64,000 nucleotides of DNA, taken from Mixta calida. GTDB taxonomy: Bacteria > Pseudomonadota > Gammaproteobacteria > Enterobacterales > Enterobacteriaceae. The translations under genes were made by a program, and so were the position numbers. The notes below the pieces were generated by a model. That model worked only from the letters and a program-made list of their open reading frames with translations, had not been told where the DNA came from and ran no database searches. Below, piece by piece: positions 1 through 7,565 of the stretch; positions within the stretch are counted from its first letter, which is position 1; each line of letters starts with the position of its first letter. The DNA lies in contig NZ_CP026378.1 of NCBI RefSeq assembly GCF_002953215.1, positions 4,136,540 to 4,200,539 of the forward strand. Reading direction: 5' to 3'.

Positions 1-2082
1 ATCGCCGCTGCCTTCGAGATTGATGATGGTGCCTTCGCCGAATTTGGCGTGACGTACGCGCTGACCCAGCGTAAAGCCGCTGTCGTTTTGCGCCACCGGC
101 GTGCCCATGCGCTGATGATTGACCGGCCTGCTAATACTGGCGCGCAGGCGCACCTCATCGACGCACTCTTCCGGCAGCTCGCCGATAAAGCGCGACGGGC
201 GATGATAAACCTCTTTGCCGTACAGCCGACGCGTTTCCGCATAGGTCAGCGTCAGCTTTTTCATCGCGCGGGTGACGCCAACGTAGGCGAGACGGCGCTC
301 CTCTTCCAGCCTGCCGCCCTCATCCAGCGCCATCTGACTGGGGAACATCCCCTCTTCCATACCAACGATAAATACCTGACTGAACTCCAGCCCTTTCGCC
401 GCATGCATGGTCATCAGCTGCACCGCGTCCTGCCATTTGTCCGCCTGGCCTTCCCCGGCCTCCAGTGCCGCATGCGACAGGAACGCCTGTAAGGGCATCA
501 AATCTTCATCTTCATCCTGGTAGCTGTACTGACGCGTGGCGTTTACCAGTTCCTCTAAGTTTTCGATGCGCGTCTGGCCTTTTTCGCCTTTTTCCTGCTC
601 ATACATCAGCCACAGGCCGGAATCTTTAATCACCCGGTCAGTCTGGACGTGCAGCGGCAGTTCGGCGGTCTCCTGCGCCAGCGAATCCACCAGTTCGGTG
701 AAGCGTTGCAGCGCAGCGGCGGCGCGTCCGGCCAGCGCTTTTTCCTGCAAAAGCTCGCGGCTGGTTTGCCACAGCGTCAGCTGACGATCGCGCGATGCCT
801 GACGCACCACGTCCAGCGTGCGGTCGCCGATGCCGCGCGTCGGCGTATTGACCACGCGCTCAAAGGCGGCGTCGTCGTTGCGGTTGGCGATCAGACGCAG
901 ATAGGCCAGCGCATCTTTGATCTCCTGGCGTTCGAAGAAGCGCATGCCGCCATAAATGCGGTACGGCATACTGGCCTGTAATAACGCCTCCTCCAACACG
1001 CGCGACTGGGCGTTGCTGCGATAGAGAATGGCGCAGTCGTTGAGCGCCCCGCCGTTCTCCTGCCAGACCTTGATGCGGTTAACCACAAAGCGCGCTTCAT
1101 CCAGCTCGTTAAACGCGCAGTAGAGCGAGATCGGCTCGCCGTCGCTGCCGTCGGTCCACAGCTCTTTGCCGAGACGACCGTTGTTGTTGGCGATCAGGGC
1201 GTTGGCCGCTTTCAGAATATTGTTGGTGGAGCGATAGTTCTGCTCAAGTCGAATGGTTTCTGCGCCGCGAAAATCCTGCAGGAAACGCTGGATATTCTCC
1301 ACCTGCGCGCCGCGCCAGCCGTAGATAGACTGGTCATCGTCGCCGACGATCATCACTCGACTGCTGTCGCCCGCCAGCAGACGAATCCAGGCGTACTGAA
1401 TATTGTTGGTGTCCTGGAACTCGTCCACCATGATGTTGGTGAAGCGTTCGCGATAGTGATTGAGAATATGCGGCTTAGTAAGCCACAGCTCATGGGCGCG
1501 CAGCAGCAGCTCGGCAAAGTCGACCAGCCCGGCGCGATCGCACGCCTCCTGATAGGCCTGATAAACGCGCAGCCAGGTTTGCTCCACCGGATTGCCGTAG
1601 CTCTCGATATGATGTGGGCGCAGCCCTTCGTCTTTCTTGCCGTTGATGTACCACATCGCCTGACGCGGCGGCCACTGCTTCTCATCCAGGTTCATCGCTT
1701 TGATCAGGCGCTTCAGCAGGCGCAGCTGGTCCTCGCTGTCGAGGATCTGGAAATCCTGCGGCAGACGGGCGTCAAGATGGTGCGCGCGCAGCAGGCGGTG
1801 CGCCAGACCATGGAAGGTGCCGATCCACATGCCGCCCTGGCTGGTGCCGATCAGCTGCTCAATACGGTGACGCATTTCCGCTGCGGCCTTGTTGGTAAAG
1901 GTCACCGCCATAATTGAATAGGGCGAGCAGTTCTCTACCGTCAGCAGCCAGGCGATGCGGTGCACCAGCACGCGTGTCTTGCCACTGCCCGCGCCCGCCA
2001 GCACCAGCAGGTTGGTGCGCGGCGCCGCAACGGCCTCGCGCTGTTTATCATTCAGGCTGTTTAGCAGGTCAGAAACGTCCAT
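1..2082 (-). CDS. uvrD: DNA helicase II UvrD (3' end cut by window)
   Basis: Superfamily 1A 3'-5' DNA helicase that acts in nucleotide excision repair (displacing UvrC and the incised strand) and methyl-directed mismatch repair. The ATG at 2082 begins MDVSDLLNSLND, followed at once by the Walker A motif GAGSGKTRV. 694 codons are present and reading stops at ...EGSGD at base 1; E. coli UvrD is 720 residues, so about 26 C-terminal residues lie outside the window. It follows yigB but has its own promoter and a LexA box at 2120-2135, as expected for an SOS gene. The identity is secure. Confidence 0.97.
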   Translation of the reverse strand, partial: MDVSDLLNSLNDKQREAVAAPRTNLLVLAGAGSGKTRVLVHRIAWLLTVENCSPYSIMAVTFTNKAAAEMRHRIEQLIGTSQGGMWIGTFHGLAHRLLRAHHLDARLPQDFQILDSEDQLRLLKRLIKAMNLDEKQWPPRQAMWYINGKKDEGLRPHHIESYGNPVEQTWLRVYQAYQEACDRAGLVDFAELLLRAHELWLTKPHILNHYRERFTNIMVDEFQDTNNIQYAWIRLLAGDSSRVMIVGDDDQSIYGWRGAQVENIQRFLQDFRGAETIRLEQNYRSTNNILKAANALIANNNGRLGKELWTDGSDGEPISLYCAFNELDEARFVVNRIKVWQENGGALNDCAILYRSNAQSRVLEEALLQASMPYRIYGGMRFFERQEIKDALAYLRLIANRNDDAAFERVVNTPTRGIGDRTLDVVRQASRDRQLTLWQTSRELLQEKALAGRAAAALQRFTELVDSLAQETAELPLHVQTDRVIKDSGLWLMYEQEKGEKGQTRIENLEELVNATRQYSYQDEDEDLMPLQAFLSHAALEAGEGQADKWQDAVQLMTMHAAKGLEFSQVFIVGMEEGMFPSQMALDEGGRLEEERRLAYVGVTRAMKKLTLTYAETRRLYGKEVYHRPSRFIGELPEECVDEVRLRASISRPVNHQRMGTPVAQNDSGFTLGQRVRHAKFGEGTIINLEGSGD

Positions 2083-2119
2083 AAGCACCGTCAGTCAGGA
2101 AAAACGCACCAGTGAGACA

Positions 2120-2135
2120 CTGGATATTTGTACAG
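2120..2135 (-). promoter_or_regulatory. LexA (SOS) box of uvrD
   Basis: The 16 bases have the form CTG-N10-CAG; on the minus strand they read CTGTACAAATATCCAG, a full match to the outer consensus with an AT-rich centre. The site lies directly downstream of the probable -10 hexamer and 38 bases before the uvrD start, so LexA bound here would cover the transcription start. Confidence 0.85.
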
Positions 2136-2138
2136 AAG

Positions 2139-2166
2139 ATTATAACAACGCCGTCAGCGATGCCAA
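2139..2166 (-). promoter_or_regulatory. uvrD promoter, sigma-70 type
   Basis: On the minus strand there is a TTGGCA -35 (2161-2166), a 16-base spacer and a perfect TATAAT -10 (2139-2144). It overlaps the last codons of yigB, so uvrD can be transcribed apart from the dapF-xerC-yigB genes. The LexA box follows directly. Confidence 0.7.
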
Positions 2167-2856
2167 CTGCGTAATTTCAACATGCGGCAGCAGGCGCGCA
2201 TCATGAATCTGCATCAGATTGCCCTCGCGCAGATTGATCCAGCAGGCCTGCATGCCGCAGCGCACCGCGCCAGCAACGTCAGTCGTGAGATCGTCGCCGA
2301 CGTGCAGAATGTTTTCCGGAGCGATATTCAGCCGCTGCGCCGCCAGATGATACATATCCTGGTAAGGCTTGGCGCGCCCATGCGGGCCCGCGCGCAGCAC
2401 AAACTGAAAATAGCGGTCGAGCCCGAACAGGTGCGGCTCGGCATTGCCGTTGGTGATCGCCACCAGCGGCACGCGCTCCGCCAGCGCAGCCAGCGCGACG
2501 TGCGTTTCCGGCGGCACGCTAATCTGGCTGCGCCAGTGAGCGAATACCTCCATCACCTTATTCGATCCCTCCCGCGCCTCGTTGAGCGTGAGACCCACAT
2601 CCAGCATCGCCTGTTCGACGGTGCGGCGTCGCCATTCGGTGACGTCGTGGTAGATCTCAGGCTCCTCGGCCAGCAGCCGGTCGCGTAATTTTTGATACGC
2701 TTCGGTGGAAAAGTCGCGCAGGCTCGGATGATATGCCTGCAAAAAACGGTGCGACTCCTCGGTGGTCTTCAGGATGACCGGATAGTTGTCATACAGCGTG
2801 TCATCCAGATCGAAGGTGATCGCTTTGATCGGCTTCAGCCGACGATAAAAATGCAT
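2140..2856 (-). CDS. yigB: HAD-family phosphatase YigB (FMN/riboflavin pathway)
   Basis: Haloacid-dehalogenase-like hydrolase of 238 residues, the E. coli YigB length. In E. coli YigB is one of the enzymes that dephosphorylate 5-amino-6-(5-phospho-D-ribitylamino)uracil in riboflavin synthesis. Motif I is [10 protein letters not shown], with the nucleophile Asp16 and general acid Asp18; the Lys of motif III is in GRAKPYQDM and the acidic motif IV is [10 protein letters not shown]. The start overlaps the xerC stop by one base (2856), implying translational coupling. Identity is by sequence and context; substrate is from the E. coli literature. Confidence 0.93.
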   Translation of the reverse strand: MHFYRRLKPIKAITFDLDDTLYDNYPVILKTTEESHRFLQAYHPSLRDFSTEAYQKLRDRLLAEEPEIYHDVTEWRRRTVEQAMLDVGLTLNEAREGSNKVMEVFAHWRSQISVPPETHVALAALAERVPLVAITNGNAEPHLFGLDRYFQFVLRAGPHGRAKPYQDMYHLAAQRLNIAPENILHVGDDLTTDVAGAVRCGMQACWINLREGNLMQIHDARLLPHVEITQLASLTALL

Positions 2857-3761
2857 CAGGATTTTCCTCGTTTGGCGCGCGGATGCGCCGCATCATACAC
2901 CGTCGCCAGATGTTGAAAGTCGAGATGGGTATAAATTTGCGTCGTGGAGAGGTTGGCGTGGCCTAAAAGTTCCTGCACCGCGCGCAGATCGCCGCTCGAC
3001 TCCAGCATATGCGTGGCGAAGGAGTGGCGCAGCTTGTGCGGATGCACATGACTGCTTACGCCCTGCTTGACGCCCCACTCGGCGAAGCGCTTCTGCACGT
3101 TGCGCACCGAAATACGCTTACCCTCTTTCGAGACGAACAGCGCGTCGCTTTCCGGCGCGTAGATATCGCGTAGCGTCAGCCATTTCCGCACCCATTCCAC
3201 CGCCGTGCGGCCGATGGGCAGGCGGCGCTCTTTGCTGCCTTTGCCCGTGACCCAGACTTCGCCCGCCTCCAGATCGAGATGACGACGGTCGATGCCCACC
3301 AGCTCGGAGAGACGCAGCCCGGCGCCGTACATGATTTCCATCATCGTGCGGTCTCGCACCGCCAGCGGATCGCTCTGGTCAATATCCAGCAGCTGATTCA
3401 CCTCATCGACATCGATGTTTTTCGGCAGATGACGCGCGGCGCGCGGCGTGGCGATCCCTTTCGCCGGGTTCGCCTTCAGCGCCCCCTGGCTGACCATCCA
3501 GTCCAGAAAACTGCGCAGCGCGGAAAGTCGCAGCGCCAGGCTGGCTGGCTGCAAACCGGCGCGACGGCTGCGCGCCGCCAGCTGACGCACGTGCGCCGGC
3601 TCCAGCTGCGACCAGTCGGCGATTTTCATCTCGTCGGCCAGCTGCATCAGCGCCGCCAGCTGGCGCGCATAGTTTTCATGGGTTAACGGACTCAGCTGAC
3701 GCTCGACCTTCAGGTAGCGCAGAAAGCCCTCGACGGCGGCCTGCAGCGCAAGTTGGCTCAT
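2856..3761 (-). CDS. xerC: Tyrosine recombinase XerC
   Basis: Site-specific recombinase that, with XerD, resolves chromosome dimers at dif during division. It has 301 residues (E. coli 298). An N-terminal SAM-like DNA-binding domain covers about residues 8-90; the catalytic domain carries Arg150, Lys174, His242, Arg245, His268 and the nucleophile Tyr277 (motifs [10 protein letters not shown] and [13 protein letters not shown]). All catalytic residues are present. It overlaps the upstream yigA stop by four bases (ATGA) and yigB by one base. The order dapF-yigA-xerC-yigB is the conserved enterobacterial cluster. Confidence 0.97.
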   Translation of the reverse strand: MSQLALQAAVEGFLRYLKVERQLSPLTHENYARQLAALMQLADEMKIADWSQLEPAHVRQLAARSRRAGLQPASLALRLSALRSFLDWMVSQGALKANPAKGIATPRAARHLPKNIDVDEVNQLLDIDQSDPLAVRDRTMMEIMYGAGLRLSELVGIDRRHLDLEAGEVWVTGKGSKERRLPIGRTAVEWVRKWLTLRDIYAPESDALFVSKEGKRISVRNVQKRFAEWGVKQGVSSHVHPHKLRHSFATHMLESSGDLRAVQELLGHANLSTTQIYTHLDFQHLATVYDAAHPRAKRGKS

Positions 3762-4459
3762 ACGCGCGCAACCCAGCGGCTGAGCAGTTCCGGCAGCATC
3801 AGCGCCAGGTAATGCAGCAGCAGCGTGCCCTGTCCGGGCTGATAATGGTGCGTATCGCGGCTGCTGAACATCAGCACGCCCAGATCGCCGCGCTCGCCGA
3901 ACAGCGACATCGCCACCGAGCCGACCGAGCGCGCCTGCGGCAACAGCAGCAGCAGCTCCGGTCCGTTCAGCGAGCCGAGATAGTGCTGATCTTTACCCAG
4001 ACGCTGAATGCGCACCGGCTCAAACGCCTGACGCGACAGCGCCAGCTGCGTAAAGCTGGAGGGCGCGCCCAGCTGCCAGCGATCGCTGAACAGCCGCACG
4101 TCTGCGCCGGCAAGCCCCAAATCGCGCGCCCAGCGCTGAAGACGGTTAAGCATCTCCTGCAGCGAAGGCGCAGAAGCCAGGTGACCCTGCAAGCTGAGCA
4201 GACGATCGAAAAGCTGATGGTTGGCGGACGCCTGCTCCATCAGCTGCGTGATTTCATTTTCCAGCTGATGGATATGGTTGCGCTGACGCGCCATATGCCA
4301 CTCCACCAGCGAAACCGTACCGCGCACCGGGTGCGGCACCGCCATCTGTTCGACCTGGCGCGCATTGCGTATAAAAAAATCTGGATTTTGCAGCAGGTAG
4401 TCACACACCGACTGGTCGTCCAGCATCAGTTCGGCGGCTGTCTCTCCGACATGTTTCAT
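3758..4459 (-). CDS. yigA: DUF484 protein YigA
   Basis: Conserved protein of 233 residues belonging to the DUF484 family, nearly always found between dapF and xerC. No enzymatic role is established. The N-terminal third ([30 protein letters not shown]) is the family signature, followed by a probable short coiled coil (about residues 55-90) and a GAF-like alpha/beta region that I infer only from the general pattern. It overlaps xerC by four bases and dapF by four bases. Identification rests on this context and the N-terminal signature. Confidence 0.88.
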   Translation of the reverse strand: MKHVGETAAELMLDDQSVCDYLLQNPDFFIRNARQVEQMAVPHPVRGTVSLVEWHMARQRNHIHQLENEITQLMEQASANHQLFDRLLSLQGHLASAPSLQEMLNRLQRWARDLGLAGADVRLFSDRWQLGAPSSFTQLALSRQAFEPVRIQRLGKDQHYLGSLNGPELLLLLPQARSVGSVAMSLFGERGDLGVLMFSSRDTHHYQPGQGTLLLHYLALMLPELLSRWVARV

Positions 4460-5280
4460 AAATGAATAAACCCATCATAAACGTGCGTGGCCGGTCCGGT
4501 CATATAGAGCGGATGTCCCGGCCCTTTCCATGCGATATGCAGCGTACCGCCCGGCAGATCGACGCGCACTTTTTCCGCCAACAGCCCTTGCTGAATGCCG
4601 CAGGCCACCGCAGCGCACGCTCCGCTGCCGCAGGCCTGCGTTTCGCCTGCGCCGCGTTCATAAACGCGCAGACGGATATGATCCGAATTCACCACTTCCA
4701 TAAAACCGACGTTAACCCGCTCCGGGAAACGTTCATGGCTTTCCAGCACCGGGCCCAGCGTTTCGACCGCCGCGGTTTTTACGTTGGCGACCTGAATCAC
4801 GCAATGCGGATTGCCCATGGAGACCACGCCGAACATGATGGTTTGCTCGGCGACGCGCAGCAGATAAAGGCTTTCCGCCTTGTTGGCGCGAAACGGCACC
4901 TGCTGCGGTTCGAAATTTGGCTCGCCCATGTTGACGCGCACCAGCTCATCGTTGGTGACGCTGAGTACCATGCGCCCCGTCTGGGTGCTGACGCGGATAT
5001 CGCTTTTGTTCGTCAATCCCTTCAGACGGACAAAGCGGGCGAAACAGCGTGCGCCGTTGCCGCACTGCGCCACTTCGCTGCCGTCGGCGTTAAAGATGCG
5101 GTAATGGAAATCGAGATCGGGATCGTAAGGCGGCTCGACGATCAACAGCTGATCGAAGCCGATGCCCAGATGACGATCCGCCAGGCGACGGATCAACTCC
5201 GGCGAGAAATAGACATTTTGCGTGACGGCGTCAACGACCATAAAGTCATTGCCAAGACCGTGCATTTTCGAGAACTGCAT
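4456..5280 (-). CDS. dapF: Diaminopimelate epimerase DapF
   Basis: Cofactor-independent racemase converting LL- to meso-diaminopimelate for lysine and peptidoglycan synthesis. The ATG at 5280 gives [13 protein letters not shown] and 274 residues, exactly the E. coli length; an in-frame upstream ATG at 5307 is less likely because a GGAG ribosome site sits 8-9 bases before 5280. The two catalytic cysteines are Cys73 (AQCGNGARC) and Cys217 ([10 protein letters not shown]). It overlaps yigA by four bases and follows lptM by 29 bases. Confidence 0.97.
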   Translation of the reverse strand: MQFSKMHGLGNDFMVVDAVTQNVYFSPELIRRLADRHLGIGFDQLLIVEPPYDPDLDFHYRIFNADGSEVAQCGNGARCFARFVRLKGLTNKSDIRVSTQTGRMVLSVTNDELVRVNMGEPNFEPQQVPFRANKAESLYLLRVAEQTIMFGVVSMGNPHCVIQVANVKTAAVETLGPVLESHERFPERVNVGFMEVVNSDHIRLRVYERGAGETQACGSGACAAVACGIQQGLLAEKVRVDLPGGTLHIAWKGPGHPLYMTGPATHVYDGFIHL

Positions 5281-5309
5281 TTTCTGCTCCGCCGGCTGGG
5301 CCATCATGG

Positions 5310-5534
5310 TTACTGCGTCGCCTGAGTGGCCGTATCCGGGCTGGTCAGGTTATTCTCCTGCTGGCCATCCGGCTGGGTCGCCGTTGAAGAAAGGGTCGTC
5401 TGTTCGACAGGCGGCTGCGGCGTAGTCTGTTTCGGCTTATCCTGCGGCGGAAAATAGAGCGGCCCTTTCAGTCCGCAGCCGGCCAGGCTGGCCAGCGCCA
5501 GCGCCATTGCCAGGTGGCAAAGGATTTTCTTCAT
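5310..5534 (-). CDS. lptM: LPS-assembly lipoprotein LptM (YifL)
   Basis: Small outer-membrane lipoprotein of 74 residues, shown in E. coli to assist maturation of the LptDE lipopolysaccharide translocon. The ATG at 5534 opens [20 protein letters not shown], a type II signal peptide with the lipobox LAGC and the lipidated Cys20, followed by the conserved [10 protein letters not shown]. The rest is Pro/Thr/Gln-rich and likely disordered, as in YifL (67 residues). The frame is open further upstream but those codons overlap the divergent cyaY promoter and precede the signal peptide, so the internal start is chosen. Confidence 0.92.
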   Translation of the reverse strand: MKKILCHLAMALALASLAGCGLKGPLYFPPQDKPKQTTPQPPVEQTTLSSTATQPDGQQENNLTSPDTATQATQ

Positions 5535-5702
5535 GCTATTCCTGCTTATGTTTGATGCGATTACCTTGTTGCTTATCATCGCAGCTGACTTTGGAAAAGC
5601 AACAGGAAAAGGTGACGTGATGTGCTGCATCTCACTCTTGTCAGACGATGTCGTAAAATCCTGCGGCGCGTTATACTGCGCCAAAACCTTAAGGAAACAA
5701 TG

Positions 5703-6023
5703 ATGAACGACAGTGAATTTCACCAGCTGGCCGATCGCCTGATGTTAACCATTGAAGAGTATTTTGACAGCTGGGACGGCGACAGCGATATCGACTATGA
5801 AACCCATGCCGGCATCATGACGCTCAGTTTTGAAAACGGCAGCAAAATCATTATCAACCGTCAGGAGCCGCTGCATCAAGTCTGGCTGGCGACCAAAGGC
5901 GGCGGCTACCATTTTGACTACCGCGACGGGCAGTGGATTTGCAACCGCGGCGGCGGCGACTTCTGGCAGATTCTGTCGGACGCCTGCAGCGCGCAGTCGG
6001 GCGAAACGGTGTCGTTTCGTTAA
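5703..6023 (+). CDS. cyaY: Frataxin homologue CyaY
   Basis: Iron-binding frataxin family protein that interacts with IscS and regulates iron-sulfur cluster assembly. It has 106 residues, the E. coli length. The acidic first helix ([11 protein letters not shown]) is the iron-binding ridge and [19 protein letters not shown] is the strongly conserved sheet region. ATG codons occur at 5700 and 5703; AAGGA at 5691-5695 spaces better to 5703, which also gives the family N-terminus MNDSEF. It is divergent from lptM and ends at a bidirectional terminator. Confidence 0.96.
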   Translation: MNDSEFHQLADRLMLTIEEYFDSWDGDSDIDYETHAGIMTLSFENGSKIIINRQEPLHQVWLATKGGGYHFDYRDGQWICNRGGGDFWQILSDACSAQSGETVSFR

Positions 6024-6057
6024 GTGTTCTCCATTTGAAACGTACTAATTTGATAGT

Positions 6058-6085
6058 TAAAAGCTCCCCACAGGAGCTTTTTAAT
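6058..6085. terminator. Bidirectional intrinsic terminator after cyaY
   Basis: The sequence AAAAGCTCC-CCACA-GGAGCTTTTT forms a stem with A and T tracts on both sides, so it can end cyaY transcripts (plus) and transcripts of the accessory genes coming from the minus strand. Confidence 0.8.
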
Positions 6086-6506
6086 ACGCACACTTACTTA
6101 AAGAAATATATTTCCCTGTTTTATCATACTGAATATAAAAAGTAGTGAGAGGCCCTCGTTTGCCTACCCAGCGTTCACCGAACATATCGTCATTATTTAT
6201 GTGGCGGTAGCCTATAGAGCCAAGATAATCTTTTAAAGGTTGAGGATTTATAGCCTTTTCGCTAATAAAAATGATGCTGCTGGTTTCAGGTGAAGCGCCG
6301 TCCAGCCTGCGAAAACGAAAGTAGTAATCATCCGAAATACGCGGCGCGCTTTTAATATCTTTATCAACATAAAAGCGATAAAGCCACCGGTCGCTCTCCT
6401 TAAAACCCGAATTTCGCTCTGCTGCATTTATCAGTTTTTCATCGATTAAAAAAACGACGACAACTGAGAGAAATAGCAGCCCCAGCGTCCGCCAGATCCA
6501 TTTCAT
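6081..6506 (-). CDS. Membrane-anchored protein of unknown function, copy B of a tandem pair
   Basis: Unrecognised 141-residue protein. It starts MKWIWRTLGLLFLSVVVVFL, a single N-terminal membrane segment (about residues 5-22) with positive residues before it, so the rest is probably periplasmic. It is a clear paralogue of the protein at 6587-7003: both share a DKDIK.APRIS.DYYFRFRRLDG block (here residues 49-71) and the overall layout. A short relic of another gene precedes it (6514-6576), showing that a two-gene unit was duplicated. Such pairs are seen for immunity or antitoxin-like proteins, but no toxin is identified here; the function is unknown. Confidence 0.7.
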   Translation of the reverse strand: MKWIWRTLGLLFLSVVVVFLIDEKLINAAERNSGFKESDRWLYRFYVDKDIKSAPRISDDYYFRFRRLDGASPETSSIIFISEKAINPQPLKDYLGSIGYRHINNDDMFGERWVGKRGPLTTFYIQYDKTGKYISLSKCAY

Positions 6507-6513
6507 TCAATAT

Positions 6514-6576
6514 TCACTCCCATTTAGCTGTCACCTGCACTCCGGCATCGATACGACGGACGATAAATCGTCTGTA
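6514..6576 (-). pseudogene. 3' relic of the gene at 7000-7384
   Basis: Read on the minus strand this gives YRRFIVRRIDAGVQVTAKWE followed by a stop, closely matching the C-terminus of the broken gene at 7000-7384 (RFDSDIVRRINAGVQVTVGWE). Nothing of the upstream part of that gene is left. It stands immediately before copy B of the membrane protein, as the intact 3' end stands before copy A, so it is a scar of a tandem duplication. Confidence 0.75.
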
Positions 6577-6586
6577 GAGCTTTGCG

Positions 6587-7003
6587 CTATAAAGTATATT
6601 TTGTCAAAAAGATCATGCGCCTTTCTTTATCCTGCCAGAGATAAAACTCAGGAATCGGCCAGTCTTCTTTTTCCCAGCGGTCTCCGTACTCATCGGTGGT
6701 GACATAATGGTAACCCAGAGTAGTCAGATAGCTCTCCAGCGCAGCCGTTTCCGTTGCGTCACGATACACAATACCGCTGATTTCAGGCGATGGGCCGTCC
6801 AGCCTGCGAAAACGAAAGTAGTAATCAGCCGAAATACGCGGCGCATTTTTAATATCTTTATCGACGAAAAAGTGATAAGTCCCCCACTCGCTCTGTTTGA
6901 AACCGGACATTCGCTCTGCGTCTTTTATTATGATGGTATTAATGTAAAAAAAGGCAACAGCAGAAATAACCAACAGCCCCAGCGTCCACTTTAGCCATTT
7001 CAT
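6587..7003 (-). CDS. Membrane-anchored protein of unknown function, copy A of a tandem pair
   Basis: Unrecognised 138-residue protein beginning MKWLKWTLGLLVISAVAFFY, one predicted membrane anchor (about residues 6-23), then a soluble region. It shares with copy B (6081-6506) the DKDIK.APRIS.DYYFRFRRLDG block (residues 48-70) and a C-terminus rich in aromatic and charged residues. Its start overlaps the stop of the upstream broken gene by four bases (ATGA), so the pair was probably co-translated. It sits between cyaY and cyaA, which are direct neighbours in E. coli, so it is accessory DNA. Function unknown. Confidence 0.7.
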   Translation of the reverse strand: MKWLKWTLGLLVISAVAFFYINTIIIKDAERMSGFKQSEWGTYHFFVDKDIKNAPRISADYYFRFRRLDGPSPEISGIVYRDATETAALESYLTTLGYHYVTTDEYGDRWEKEDWPIPEFYLWQDKERRMIFLTKYTL

Positions 7004-7384
7004 GTTTTTCCCTTACTTTCCCATCCGACAGTAACCTGCACTCCGGCATTGATACGACGGACAATATCAGAATCAAACCGGGTAAACGGCGTAATCGACA
7101 TCATAAAATTCGGCAGCCTGCCTTTATAAGGAACATGAGGAATGTGTTTATCAGCCGGGTCCGGGAACAGCAGCGGAATAAAACCCCTGTTTTTAAAACT
7201 GCCCAGCGCGCCATAGTAATCCCAGCGCCTGAGCGCCGCCTCTTTGCATTTGTTCAAGACAATTTGTTATATCATCCCCGCGCGCATGGCCTAAATCTAT
7301 CCAACCTAAAACCTCTGAATAAACCAGCCCATATTCTTTTTCCCTACGTGCCCAGGGATCAATAATATCTTCCCGTTTGCTCAT
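7000..7384 (-). pseudogene. Broken gene of unknown function, frameshifted and probably internally deleted
   Basis: Two overlapping minus-strand frames seem to be one gene. The 5' part (ATG at 7384) reads MSKREDIIDPWARREKEYG and continues LVYSEVLGWIDLGHARGDDI; around 7255-7262 the sense passes to another frame reading CKEAALRRWDYYGALGSF and on through PLLFPDPADKHIPHVPYKG to a stop at 7000. Together this is only about 125 codons. The first part looks like a domain start and the second like a C-terminus, so I infer a one-base shift and perhaps loss of the middle. I do not recognise the family. Its 3' end is duplicated at 6514-6576. Confidence 0.6.
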
Positions 7385-7565
7385 TGCCGTCCCTGCTCAT
7401 TGCTAAAGCGGAAAAGCGTCCGCCGCCTCAGGCAAAATAAAGCAGGCGCGCGTCAGCGCACGTAAGACCTGTCTCGAAAGGCAAAGGAAATCCAGCCGGG
7501 CCGGTTAAAAAACCGACGCCGAAGCGGATTCGTGGAAAAGACAGGTAAAAGCAGAGCCCGCAGGC

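Noticed and set aside
4462-5325. 287-codon frame opposite dapF
   Set aside because: Antisense shadow of dapF; no ribosome site.
5535-5723. 63-codon N-terminal extension of lptM
   Set aside because: It precedes a complete lipoprotein signal peptide and overlaps the cyaY leader; the family starts at 5534.
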